Positions 1 to 5,503 of a DNA stretch of 7,897 nucleotides are shown here, one piece after another. Location: positions 1 to 7,897 of the forward strand of contig PMJE01000237.1 of NCBI GenBank assembly GCA_003157315.1. Direction: 5' to 3'. The translations under genes were made by a program, and so were the position numbers. Origin of the DNA: Myxococcales bacterium (GTDB lineage: Bacteria > Myxococcota > Polyangia > Fen-1088). The notes beneath the pieces were generated by a model. That model saw nothing but the letters and a program-made list of their open reading frames with translations, did no database searches and was not told the origin of the DNA. How positions within the stretch are numbered: position 1 is the stretch's first letter; each line of letters begins with the position of its first letter.

Positions 1-600
1 CTCGCGCTCGGTACGCTCCGAGGCGAGCAGGATCTCGGCGAGCGGCGATGGTCCCGCCGGCGGACCACCCAGGATGGCGTCGCGGCCGAGCAAGGCCACA
101 AAACGCAGGAACCCGCTCTCGTCTTCGAGATCTTCCAGCCGGAACAGCTCGTAGGCCGCCTGCCCGCTGCTCTTGGAGTAGAGGCGCGTCTCGCGGTAGT
201 TGGAGACGATGATCCAGCTCGACTCCGCGGTCTTGTTCGCGTAGTCCCACCCCTGCTGGATGGGCGTTAGCGAGCGACCCTTGGCGTGCTCCAGAAACTG
301 CGTCGCACCTTTCAGCTCGATGGGCGCGACAACCCGGCTGTGGCCCTTGGAGAAGAACCCGATCGCGCCGTCTGCCGACCCACCAGAGACCACGGACTTT
401 TCGGCGCCCAGCTCCCACTGTCCGTCCCGCGCGCGGCCGAAGGTGGCGTAGCCGAAAATGTCTCCGAACACATCGTGCAGGAATTCCCCGTGCAGCGATG
501 TCTCCTTCGCCTCGTCGAGGGCTCCGCTGCGCAGTTGTTCGAGCCAGACCGCGATGGTCTTCTGATGTCGCCCATACAGAGATTGGTCAAGGGTGGCCAT
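1..600 (-). CDS. Restriction-modification fusion enzyme (Eco57I / type IIG-L like), N-terminal nuclease part, truncated by window edge
   Basis: The minus frame is open over exactly 200 codons from an ATG at 600 to the left edge, so only the N-terminus is present. In type IIG/IIL enzymes one polypeptide carries an N-terminal nuclease, an adenine methyltransferase and a target-recognition domain. Visible here are an N-terminal helix (LYGRHQKTIAVWLEQL), the segment HGEFLHDVFGDIFGY, and a PD-(D/E)xK-like nuclease signature: D77 in SADGAIG, then E95 and K97 in APIELKGA. These are followed by QQGWDYANKT and WIIVSNYRETRLY, phrases I associate with this family. The methyltransferase motifs would lie outside the window. 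The start is uncertain: no Shine-Dalgarno precedes 600, and the frame stays open upstream with GTG at 612 and 651. It is transcribed divergently from the kinase pair at 806. The family call is from memory of motifs, not a search. Confidence 0.75.
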   Translation of the reverse strand, partial: MATLDQSLYGRHQKTIAVWLEQLRSGALDEAKETSLHGEFLHDVFGDIFGYATFGRARDGQWELGAEKSVVSGGSADGAIGFFSKGHSRVVAPIELKGATQFLEHAKGRSLTPIQQGWDYANKTAESSWIIVSNYRETRLYSKSSGQAAYELFRLEDLEDESGFLRFVALLGRDAILGGPPAGPSPLAEILLASERTERE

Positions 601-792
601 CCGGGCGCGCACCAGCCGAGGATGAAACAGCGGAAGGTGATGTTCGCGCACACACAAACGTGTATCACGCAAACCGCCAGGAGGGCGATTGACTTTGCGA
701 TATGCTCGGGCGCGAACACGGGTTCCGTCCGCAGTGGGTGCCACGATTTCGATCCCCTCCCGCCAGGTTCAGCGGCGCGAGTCCCAGTGTGC

Positions 793-808
793 TAGCATCA
801 AGCTCATG
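793..808 (+). promoter_or_regulatory. Candidate -10 element for leaderless start of the 806 gene
   Basis: TAGCAT at 793-798 matches the -10 consensus at four of six positions and sits 7 bases before the ATG at 806. Transcription would then begin at or just before the start codon. No Shine-Dalgarno precedes this ATG. I see no good -35 at 15-19 bases upstream, so the promoter call is tentative. The element is centred on the palindrome GCTAGC. Confidence 0.3.
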
Positions 809-1042
809 AACCGAGCGCGTGGAGCGAAGCAGAGCCATGGGGTGCCATGGACGTTCGTCGCGTCGGGGAGATACGCAACCCCTCGGCGCGTGCCTCTGTC
901 TAGGGTCGCTGCCACGTCTCGCGGTGCCCGAGTAAGTCGAACGGGGAGGAAGGTGACCGTTTCAAATGTGGGACGTCGCCTCGAAAAGGCATTCGTTCAG
1001 GCCGTGCGAACCGTCAAGCGCAACGCGGCCAAGAGAGCATGA
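806..1042 (+). CDS. Small basic protein, candidate antitoxin or partner of the downstream zeta-like kinase
   Basis: This is a 78-residue protein ending in TGA at 1040-1042, which overlaps the ATG of the kinase gene (1039), so the two are very likely translationally coupled. It is rich in Arg and Lys throughout. A segment with SGRYATPRRVP (about 19-29) is followed by a C-terminal part, RTGRKVTVSNVGRRLEKAF, that looks helical. I do not recognise a named family. Small ORFs upstream of COG4185-type kinases are commonly proposed antitoxins, so that role is inferred from position only. The classical epsilon antitoxin of zeta is an acidic three-helix protein, and this does not resemble it. The start at 806 was chosen because a -10-like hexamer sits 7 bases upstream; the frame is open back to 689, and a GTG at 842 is another possible start. 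It could instead be a DNA-binding protein. Confidence 0.55.
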   Translation: MNRARGAKQSHGVPWTFVASGRYATPRRVPLSRVAATSRGARVSRTGRKVTVSNVGRRLEKAFVQAVRTVKRNAAKRA

Positions 1043-1701
1043 CGGCGGGCGGGCCTTGGTTCGTGCTGGTTGCCGGAGTCAACGGCGCCGGGAAGTCCAC
1101 GTTCGCGCAGAATCCGCACAGCATCAAGACTCTTTGCGGATTGAGTGGGGTGGCCGATGAGATCGAGATCATCAATCCCGATCTCATCACGAAGGAGATC
1201 GTACGAACGAACTCCAGCGTGTCCCTGGACAATGCCAACAAGCGCGCCGCCGATGCTTGTGAACAACGTGTGCGACGTTTGGTTGAAGGCGGCAGCCGCT
1301 CATTCGTGATCGAAACCGTCCTCAGCACCGACAAATACAAGTCGATCGTGGAACGGGCGCAGGAAAAGGGCCTTCGTTTTCTATTCGTCTATGTGGTGCT
1401 CGCTTCGGTGGAAGAAGCCGTCCAGCGCGTTGCCATGAGGGTCGCGGACGGTGGCCACGATGTTCCCGAGGACAAAATCAGGAAACGTTGGCCGCGCTCG
1501 CTGAAGAGGGTGCCCTGGTTCTGGCGGCACGCAGATCTTGCCTTTCTGTTCTTCAACGGAACGTCAGCGAAAGATCCGATCCGGCTCGCAGAAAAGCGAG
1601 CTGATTGGGTGTCTGTCCTTCAGAGCGACCTTGGACCTCCGGAGCTTGAATCACTGTGGCCCCTTCTCGTTCGGCCGCTTTCGAGGGGAGGAAAACGATA
1701 G
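1039..1701 (+). CDS. Zeta-toxin-like P-loop kinase (COG4185 type)
   Basis: This 220-residue protein has a Walker A motif GVNGAGKST at 13-21, near the N-terminus as in zeta-fold kinases. INPDLITKEI (D48) occupies the place of the catalytic/substrate Asp, FVIETVLST (E92-T93) follows, and the distal block GGHDVPEDKIRKRW (138-151) carries the Arg/Lys lid typical of this family. Zeta toxins phosphorylate the peptidoglycan precursor UDP-N-acetylglucosamine using ATP in the cytoplasm. COG4185 members are relatives whose substrate is often unproven, so the substrate here is inferred. The length is close to what I expect for stand-alone members, and all visible motifs are intact. The start at 1039 overlaps the upstream stop (ATGA); only a weak purine run (AAGAGAG) precedes it, consistent with coupling. 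Base composition is lower in GC than the right end of the window (31 of 60 bases at 1141-1200 against 44 of 60 at 6481-6540), hinting at transfer. Confidence 0.85.
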   Translation: MTAGGPWFVLVAGVNGAGKSTFAQNPHSIKTLCGLSGVADEIEIINPDLITKEIVRTNSSVSLDNANKRAADACEQRVRRLVEGGSRSFVIETVLSTDKYKSIVERAQEKGLRFLFVYVVLASVEEAVQRVAMRVADGGHDVPEDKIRKRWPRSLKRVPWFWRHADLAFLFFNGTSAKDPIRLAEKRADWVSVLQSDLGPPELESLWPLLVRPLSRGGKR

Positions 1702-1752
1702 CCCAGCACGCCGACCTGGCTGGCTTCTGGACCTAGCTGCCCGTCGATGGTC

Positions 1753-1872
1753 TCACTCTGAGGGCTGCTGCCCCTCCCCTCCGGTCTTTTTGGGCAGCGT
1801 GACCACGCGGCTGCGCTCGCTGTTTTTCGATGTCGTGCGCGGCCGCTCGCCCAAATACCGGCCCTGGTGCAC
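1753..1872 (-). other. Possible small ORF or gene remnant between the kinase and the WXXGXW gene
   Basis: The 206-base gap (1702-1907) has no confident gene. One minus frame is open through it and ends with TGA at 1753. Its last 39 residues, from a GTG at 1872, contain YLGERPRTTSKNSERSR followed by VVTLPKK, which reads more like a protein tail than random sequence. There is no ATG and no Shine-Dalgarno, and the frame upstream overlaps the end of the WXXGXW gene out of frame. An inverted repeat GCTGCCC/GGGCAGC (1767-1773 and 1792-1798, 18-base loop) lies inside it, with no T-run after it. I cannot name a family. It could be a remnant of a degraded gene or non-coding. Confidence 0.15.
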
Positions 1873-1907
1873 GCCGGTGGCGTGAGCCCAGAATTTCGCC
1901 CCAGACT

Positions 1908-2864
1908 CTAGCGTCGCGCCCAGTGGCCAGGCCGCCACTGCATATGATTGCCGACGGCCTGCCAGTGCGGCGGCACCCACACCCAACCCGCCCGAGGGGC
2001 TTCCCAGCGGCCTGGCGCCCATCGGTATTCGCGTCCATCCCAAATCCAGTCACCCTCGATCCAGAGGTACCCATTCCCGGGACGGCGTGGCACTACCTCA
2101 ACCCGGCGGGGCGGCGGCGGCCCAAGCGCGATGTTGACCTCTGACACTACTGGATCGGGGTAGACGGCAACCGGAGCAGGCGGGGGCGGGGCAGCGACTG
2201 GCTCCCAATATCCCTGATGGAAAACCCACTCGCCATTTTCGTTCACCCAGCGCGCATCGACCCAGACTCGGCCTGGCGCGGGCGGCTCCTCCCAACGGCC
2301 ACCCATCCACACGTGGCGGCCGTCCTGCCATCCCCAGTAGCCCCGGATCCAAACGTGACGTGGCGAAGGGGCAACTGGCCGCATCTCCGTCCTGGGCGCC
2401 GGAGGTGCCATACGCAGCCGCCACGCCTCTTCGCGCGCTTCCCGGTGAACTTCTTGCGCACGTATTTCTCGCCCGCGCTCGGCGGCTTCCCGATCCCGGG
2501 CCGCACGATCGCGATCCATGCGTTCGCGATCCACACGCTCGCGGTCCAGGCGATCGCGATCCATGCGCTCGCGATCCATACGCTCGCGTTCCGCGCGCTC
2601 GCGATCCATGCGGCCACGATCAGCGCGCTCGCGATCCATACGATCGCGCTCCACACGATCGCGCTCCGCACGCTCGCGGTCCTGGCGCGCACGATCTTCC
2701 TGCTGACGCCGCTGGACCTGCTCAACCTCGCGGCGCTCATTGTCTTTCAGCTTGCGCCGCTGGTCCTGCTGTTTCTCGTGCGACTCCTCCTCGCGCTCCG
2801 CCAACGCGGGCAGCGCAATTCCAAGTCCGAACAAGACGGCAGTGGCTGTGACCCAAATTCTCAT
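1908..2864 (-). CDS. Exported WXXGXW (YXWXXGXW) repeat protein with an Arg/Glu/Asp pentapeptide stalk
   Basis: The protein has 318 residues. Residues 1-22 form a Sec signal peptide (hydrophobic VTATAVLFGLGIALPALA, cleavage after ALA). Residues 23-60 are Gln/Glu/Arg-rich; 61-125 consist of thirteen pentapeptides of the type [MAVL]-[DE]-R-[DE]-R; a further Arg/Glu helix runs to about 150. From 170 to the end is a Trp-rich domain with WXXGXW-type units: IRGYWGW, WMGGRW, HQGYW, WIEGDW, WAPGRW, WRPGHW. Pro-rich linkers separate the blocks (153-168, 222-231, 249-262). WXXGXW proteins occur in the Gram-negative envelope and their function is unknown to me. The charged stalk probably forms a long single helix or coiled coil that projects the Trp-rich head. 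The start at 2864 is supported by AAGGAG six bases upstream and by the signal peptide; the frame is open 31 codons further, but that region lacks these signals. It is divergent from the Smr gene. Confidence 0.85.
   Translation of the reverse strand: MRIWVTATAVLFGLGIALPALAEREEESHEKQQDQRRKLKDNERREVEQVQRRQQEDRARQDRERAERDRVERDRMDRERADRGRMDRERAERERMDRERMDRDRLDRERVDRERMDRDRAARDREAAERGREIRAQEVHREAREEAWRLRMAPPAPRTEMRPVAPSPRHVWIRGYWGWQDGRHVWMGGRWEEPPAPGRVWVDARWVNENGEWVFHQGYWEPVAAPPPPAPVAVYPDPVVSEVNIALGPPPPRRVEVVPRRPGNGYLWIEGDWIWDGREYRWAPGRWEAPRAGWVWVPPHWQAVGNHMQWRPGHWARR
2490..2684 (-). repeat. 15-bp imperfect tandem repeat encoding thirteen pentapeptides
   Basis: Thirteen consecutive 15-base units (195 bases) encode residues 61-125 of the WXXGXW protein. 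On the plus strand the common unit reads about GCGCTCGCGATCCAT (Met-Asp-Arg-Glu-Arg in reverse). Variation is mainly at the first residue of each unit (Met, Ala, Val, Leu or Gln) and in Asp/Glu exchanges, with one Gly at residue 84. The period is a multiple of three, so copy-number change keeps the frame. The repeat also leaves other frames open on both strands, which produces spurious Ser/Arg-rich ORFs on the plus strand. Confidence 0.9.
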
Positions 2865-2870
2865 GGCGTT

Positions 2871-2876
2871 CTCCTT
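2871..2876 (-). promoter_or_regulatory. Strong ribosome binding site for the WXXGXW gene
   Basis: On the minus strand AAGGAG lies six bases before the ATG at 2864. This decides the start in favour of the signal-peptide Met over the longer open frame. Confidence 0.8.
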
Positions 2877-2884
2877 AGGCGTAT

Positions 2885-2914
2885 ACTGTATCGACGAGTG
2901 CGGCCCTGATTCAA
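2885..2914 (-). promoter_or_regulatory. Candidate sigma70-type promoter of the WXXGXW gene
   Basis: On the minus strand TTGAAT (2909-2914) is followed after 18 bases by TACAGT (2885-2890). Transcription would begin near 2878 and give a leader of about 14 bases that contains the ribosome binding site. A 13-base palindrome, GGCAT-3-ATGCC (2927-2939), lies 12 bases upstream of the -35 and could be a regulator site. Confidence 0.45.
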
Positions 2915-3106
2915 TTCGATTCTTTCGGCATGAAATGCCAACGCCGCCGCCACGCATTAGCGTGCGTCGATCGCCGGTGGCGAGGCTCGCCGGGATAGGC
3001 TGTACCCTGTGTTGGAGACAGCTTCATCGCGCAGCCTTGGCCCTCGCCACCTTACAGCGACGAACAGACAGTGGATCGCGCCTTGGACCTGCAGGGGACA
3101 TCGGCA

Positions 3107-3391
3107 GTGAGCCAACCAACCACCGAAGTACCGATCGACGGGATTTTGGACCTGCACACCTTCTCACCCAGGGAGGTGAAGGCTCTCATACCCGAGTACC
3201 TGGCCGAGTGCCGCCGGCGCGGAATTCTCGAAGTGCGCATCATCCATGGCAAGGGCATCGGCGCTCTGCGCCGCCAGGTTCACGCCATCGTCGGCCACCT
3301 GCCTGAAGTGAATTTGTTCCGCCTGGCGGACGAGAGCGCGGGCGGATGGGGCGCCACCCTGGTCACCCTGCGGCCCGCCGAGCAGCGCTGA
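3107..3391 (+). CDS. Small stand-alone Smr-domain protein
   Basis: The protein is a bare Smr domain (94 residues from 3107): ILDLHTFSPREVKALIPEYL, then RGILEVRIIHGKGIGALRR and the terminal GGWGATLVTLRP. Both hallmark motifs of the family are present: LDLH near the N-terminus and the HGKG loop. Smr domains occur at the C-terminus of MutS2 and as small single-domain proteins. They act as nucleases on branched DNA or, in ribosome-associated relatives, on mRNA at collided ribosomes. Which substrate applies here cannot be read from the sequence. The start is ambiguous: GTG at 3107 has AGGGGA eight bases upstream, while GTG at 3071 is in frame but lacks a Shine-Dalgarno; an in-frame TAG at 2996 blocks anything earlier. 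It ends 108 bases before the antitoxin gene, which has its own promoter, so a functional link to that pair is unlikely. Confidence 0.85.
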   Translation: MSQPTTEVPIDGILDLHTFSPREVKALIPEYLAECRRRGILEVRIIHGKGIGALRRQVHAIVGHLPEVNLFRLADESAGGWGATLVTLRPAEQR

Positions 3392-3464
3392 GTCCGGCGG
3401 CACGAAGTGGCGCAGGGTCAGGTCTCTCGCTCGGGCTCACATGGCTTGGTCGATGCTTCGCGCC

Positions 3465-3493
3465 TTGCCTATGTGGTCACATGTGGCTACACT
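3465..3493 (+). promoter_or_regulatory. Promoter of the Phd/PIN toxin-antitoxin operon
   Basis: TTGCCT (3465-3470), a 17-base spacer and TACACT (3488-3493) form a good sigma70-type promoter. The -10 ends six bases before the ATG at 3500, so the transcript should start at or next to the start codon; no Shine-Dalgarno is present. This supports the ATG at 3500 over the GTG at 3407. Confidence 0.65.
3471..3490 (+). promoter_or_regulatory. Candidate autoregulatory operator: two 10-base direct repeats in the promoter spacer
   Basis: ATGTGGTCAC and ATGTGGCTAC lie head to tail and match at eight of ten positions, exactly one helical turn apart, filling the spacer and entering the -10. The first copy with the next two bases also forms a palindrome, ATGTG-GT-CACAT (3471-3482). 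Phd-type antitoxins usually repress their own operon by binding such short repeats, so this is the likely site; binding itself is inferred. Confidence 0.4.
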
Positions 3494-3499
3494 GAACCG

Positions 3500-3733
3500 A
3501 TGTTGGCGAACGTGCGCGCCGCCAAGGCGAGACTGTCCGAATTGCTTGAGCGAGCCGCGGCCGGTGAAGAGATCGTCATCACCTCGGACGGCCGGCCGAA
3601 GGCCAAGCTGGTGGGCATCCAACCAGTTCGCGCACACTACCGCGTCAACCGGCGCCTCTTGGCCGTGGCCAGCCGAAAGTCCGGCACAGCCGCCGAGAAG
3701 CTCATCCGCCAAGAGCGCGACGGCCGCGGCTAG
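3500..3733 (+). CDS. Phd/YefM-family antitoxin
   Basis: This 77-residue protein has the compact Phd/YefM N-terminal fold: MLANVRAAKARLSELLERA, then AGEEIVITSDGRPKAKLVGI, the helix-plus-strand hairpin that dimerises and binds operator DNA. The basic C-terminal tail (RVNRRLLAVASRKSG to the end) would be the part that wraps and inhibits the toxin. It is the upstream gene of a two-gene operon; its TAG (3731-3733) is one base before the toxin GTG. Expression is probably autorepressed through the repeats at 3471-3490. The start at 3500 fits the family N-terminus and the promoter; the frame is open back to 3407, but those extra 31 residues do not resemble the family and would overlap the promoter. 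Pairing of a Phd-type antitoxin with a PIN toxin is common. Confidence 0.85.
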   Translation: MLANVRAAKARLSELLERAAAGEEIVITSDGRPKAKLVGIQPVRAHYRVNRRLLAVASRKSGTAAEKLIRQERDGRG

Positions 3734-3734
3734 C

Positions 3735-4169
3735 GTGTACCTCGACAGCGCGATCCTAGTGAAGTTGCTCGTGCGTGAGCACGACAGCTTGTTCTACGCG
3801 AACATGGTCGACGGTCAGATCGCTTGGTCGGCTGAGTTGGCCCTGTGCGAGTGCTTCTCCGCGCTGCTGCGCAAGGAACGTGAAGGCACCGTCACCAGCC
3901 GACATCGCAAGGCGGCCTGGCAGCAACTGGAAGATGACGTCAAGGGTGGGCGCCTGAATCTGGTGGGGACAACCCGTTCAGTTCTTGAGAGCGCCAATGC
4001 CATCATGGCCGCGTGTCACCCGAATGTGGCTCTGCGCTCCCTGGATGCCATCCACCTGGCCGCCGCCGCACAATGCGTTTCGTGGCCTTTGTGTACCAAC
4101 GACTCCCGCATGCGCGAAGCCGCGGCCCGCATGGGCTTTCCCCTGTCACCGCTGCCGCGTGCGGGGTGA
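3735..4169 (+). CDS. PIN-domain toxin (VapC-like ribonuclease)
   Basis: This 144-residue protein is a complete PIN domain. The four acidic residues that bind the catalytic metal are all present: D4 in YLDSAILVK, E39 in LALCECFSALL, D104 in RSLDAIHLAAA and D123 in CTNDSRMREAA. VapC-family toxins cleave specific RNAs, often tRNA or rRNA, and halt translation when freed from their antitoxin; the target here is unknown. The GTG start at 3735 lies one base after the antitoxin stop, so the two are co-translated from the leaderless operon. A longer open frame reaches back to 3441, but it would overlap the whole antitoxin and put the N-terminal catalytic Asp far inside. No disabling change is seen, so the toxin appears active. 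The downstream gene converges from the opposite strand, with a 127-base gap in which I see no clear terminator. Confidence 0.85.
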   Translation: MYLDSAILVKLLVREHDSLFYANMVDGQIAWSAELALCECFSALLRKEREGTVTSRHRKAAWQQLEDDVKGGRLNLVGTTRSVLESANAIMAACHPNVALRSLDAIHLAAAAQCVSWPLCTNDSRMREAAARMGFPLSPLPRAG

Positions 4170-4296
4170 GTCCAGGAGCGGCTCGCAGTTGTTTCGGATG
4201 GCCATCTCACCGCATCAGATCGTCTTCGCGGAGCGACTCGCGCAGGGTCCCAAATTGCGACCTTAAAGATTCGCACGGCGCGCCGACGTCAACCGC

Positions 4297-5016
4297 TCAC
4301 TTGTTCCCACCCCGTTCCGGCTTGGCCGCAAGAGCTTTGACGAATTCGTGGGTGGAGACAACCGTGGCCTGCGCCGCCAACACCTTCTCCGCCAGCACCC
4401 GGTGGACCTCATCGTCCATGTCGGCGCAGGCATCGGAAATGACGACAAGCTGGTAGTCCATGTCGGCAGCCCAGCGCACGGTTGACAGAACCACGCCGCT
4501 GGTGGAAATGCCGAACATCGCCAGCGTGTTTATGTTGTTGGCGCGCAGGATCGATTCCAAATCGGTGGTGGAGAATGCGCCCACACGTCGTTTGGTGACC
4601 ACGATATCGCCCGGCTGGGGAGCTACGCGTGCATGGATCTCGGCCCCTGGCGTGCCCTCGCGCAAACGGCCCGACTCTTTCAGGCCGGCAAAGCGCTTGT
4701 TCTGGCGACTGACCTCTGGGTAGCCGTCGCGAAAACGCACGACCACGTAGATGACCGGCAAATGGGCCTGCCGCGCCTCCTTGAGGATCGCGCTCGCGTT
4801 GTCGAGAACCGCGGCCTGTGTCTTGTCGGGCAGCATGCCCACGATCTGGTTCTCGTAGTCCATAATCAGAACCGCCGTCCGCCCTCGGTCAATGGAAAGT
4901 TCATTCTTCGCGGGGTTCTTGTCCTGCTTGTCAGCGGCGGTCGCCTGGGTTGCTGGCAGGCTGAAAATCGTGGCCAGGGCTACGACAAGCAGAACCGGTT
5001 TCATCATGCTGCACAT
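4297..5016 (-). CDS. Exported isochorismatase-fold (cysteine hydrolase superfamily) protein lacking the usual catalytic Cys
   Basis: The protein has 239 residues with a Sec signal peptide (about 1-27: MMKP, hydrophobic LLVVALATIFSL, cleavage near ATA), so it probably acts outside the cytoplasm, unusual for this fold. The isochorismatase fold is clear: TAVLIMDYENQI with D53, then PGDIVVTKRRVGAF with K142, then the segment FGISTSGVVLSTVRWAADMDY. In active members the last segment reads T-x-x-C-V; here the Cys position is V175. D and K of the Cys-Asp-Lys triad remain. C197 in SDACADMDDEVH is the nearest Cys but lies in a different secondary element. I recall cytoplasmic homologues with the same TSGVVLST motif, so this looks like a conserved subgroup and not a recent mutation. 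GGAGGAG seven bases upstream supports the ATG at 5016. No substrate can be assigned. Confidence 0.8.
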   Translation of the reverse strand: MCSMMKPVLLVVALATIFSLPATQATAADKQDKNPAKNELSIDRGRTAVLIMDYENQIVGMLPDKTQAAVLDNASAILKEARQAHLPVIYVVVRFRDGYPEVSRQNKRFAGLKESGRLREGTPGAEIHARVAPQPGDIVVTKRRVGAFSTTDLESILRANNINTLAMFGISTSGVVLSTVRWAADMDYQLVVISDACADMDDEVHRVLAEKVLAAQATVVSTHEFVKALAAKPERGGNK

Positions 5017-5023
5017 TGGTTGG

Positions 5024-5030
5024 CTCCTCC
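5024..5030 (-). promoter_or_regulatory. Ribosome binding site of the isochorismatase-like gene
   Basis: On the minus strand GGAGGAG lies seven bases before the ATG at 5016 and favours that start over the in-frame ATGs at 5007 and 5004. Confidence 0.75.
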
Positions 5031-5191
5031 GGTTTGAGGTGGTGGCGCGAATCGGCTGGGAATCTGCTACGCCGCTGACTTGATCTCAACCTGCACTTGC
5101 GCCGCCGCGCACGCTTTGCGCGTTTGCGATCGCGCGCGGCGAAAGGTCATTGGGCCACGACGAGGTATCCTTGGTGTGGGGAGACGAGACG

Positions 5192-5503
5192 ATGGCGACC
5201 CTCAGAGCAGCCAAGCTCACGGAAGCCGAGATTGCGACGGCGTTGTCGACCTTACCCGGTTGGAGATTCGAAGGTGGCAAGCTCCACCGCGGGTACAGGT
5301 TCAACGACTTCGTTTCCGCCTTTGCTTTCATGGCTGGCGCGGCGCTGGTGGCCGAGCGCATGGACCACCACCCCGAATGGTTCAATGTGTGGAATGCAGT
5401 CCGTATCGACCTTTGGACTCATGACGCTGGTGGGGTGACAACGCTCGATGTGCAGCTGGCCCAACGGATGGAGGAACTGGCGGCCCGACAGTTCGCAAGA
5501 TGA
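5192..5503 (+). CDS. phhB: Pterin-4a-carbinolamine dehydratase (PCD/DCoH family)
   Basis: This 103-residue protein is a full-length PCD. The enzyme dehydrates 4a-hydroxytetrahydrobiopterin in the cytoplasm, regenerating the pterin cofactor used by aromatic amino acid hydroxylases. The signatures are LPGWRFEGGKLHRGYRFNDF (21-40), the active-site pair H59-H60 in MDHHPEWFNVW, and H77 with D86 in LWTHDAGGVTTLD. These correspond to the three His and the Asp conserved in the family. The start at 5192 has GGGGAG eight bases upstream and gives the normal family length; the frame stays open 14 codons further without support. No phenylalanine hydroxylase is visible nearby, so the enzyme may serve a distant gene, or act in molybdopterin or other pterin metabolism, as suggested for some orphan homologues. 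It diverges from the isochorismatase-like gene and converges on the nitroreductase gene. Confidence 0.9.
   Translation: MATLRAAKLTEAEIATALSTLPGWRFEGGKLHRGYRFNDFVSAFAFMAGAALVAERMDHHPEWFNVWNAVRIDLWTHDAGGVTTLDVQLAQRMEELAARQFAR

Noticed and set aside
312..719. Minus-strand 135-residue ORF at the left end
   Set aside because: It is an out-of-frame shadow of the restriction-enzyme gene, whose frame carries recognisable motifs.
2490..2684. CRISPR-like array
   Set aside because: Units are 15 bases, directly abutting, without unique spacers, and encode protein in frame.
2217..2909. Long plus-strand ORFs across the WXXGXW gene, including a Ser/Arg-repeat ORF at 2518-2706
   Set aside because: They are antisense shadows made by the 15-bp repeat. 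The minus-strand frame has a signal peptide, ribosome binding site and family motifs.
3407..3499. N-terminal extension of the Phd antitoxin from GTG 3407
   Set aside because: It covers the promoter, and the extra residues do not resemble the family N-terminus.
3441..3734. N-terminal extension of the PIN toxin reading frame
   Set aside because: It would overlap the entire antitoxin gene. The conserved PIN start (YLDSA) fits GTG 3735.
4170..4296. Terminator between the PIN toxin and the convergent isochorismatase-like gene
   Set aside because: Only short inverted repeats (for example GGTC/GACC at 4246-4262, and CGGCGCGCCG) and no T-run.
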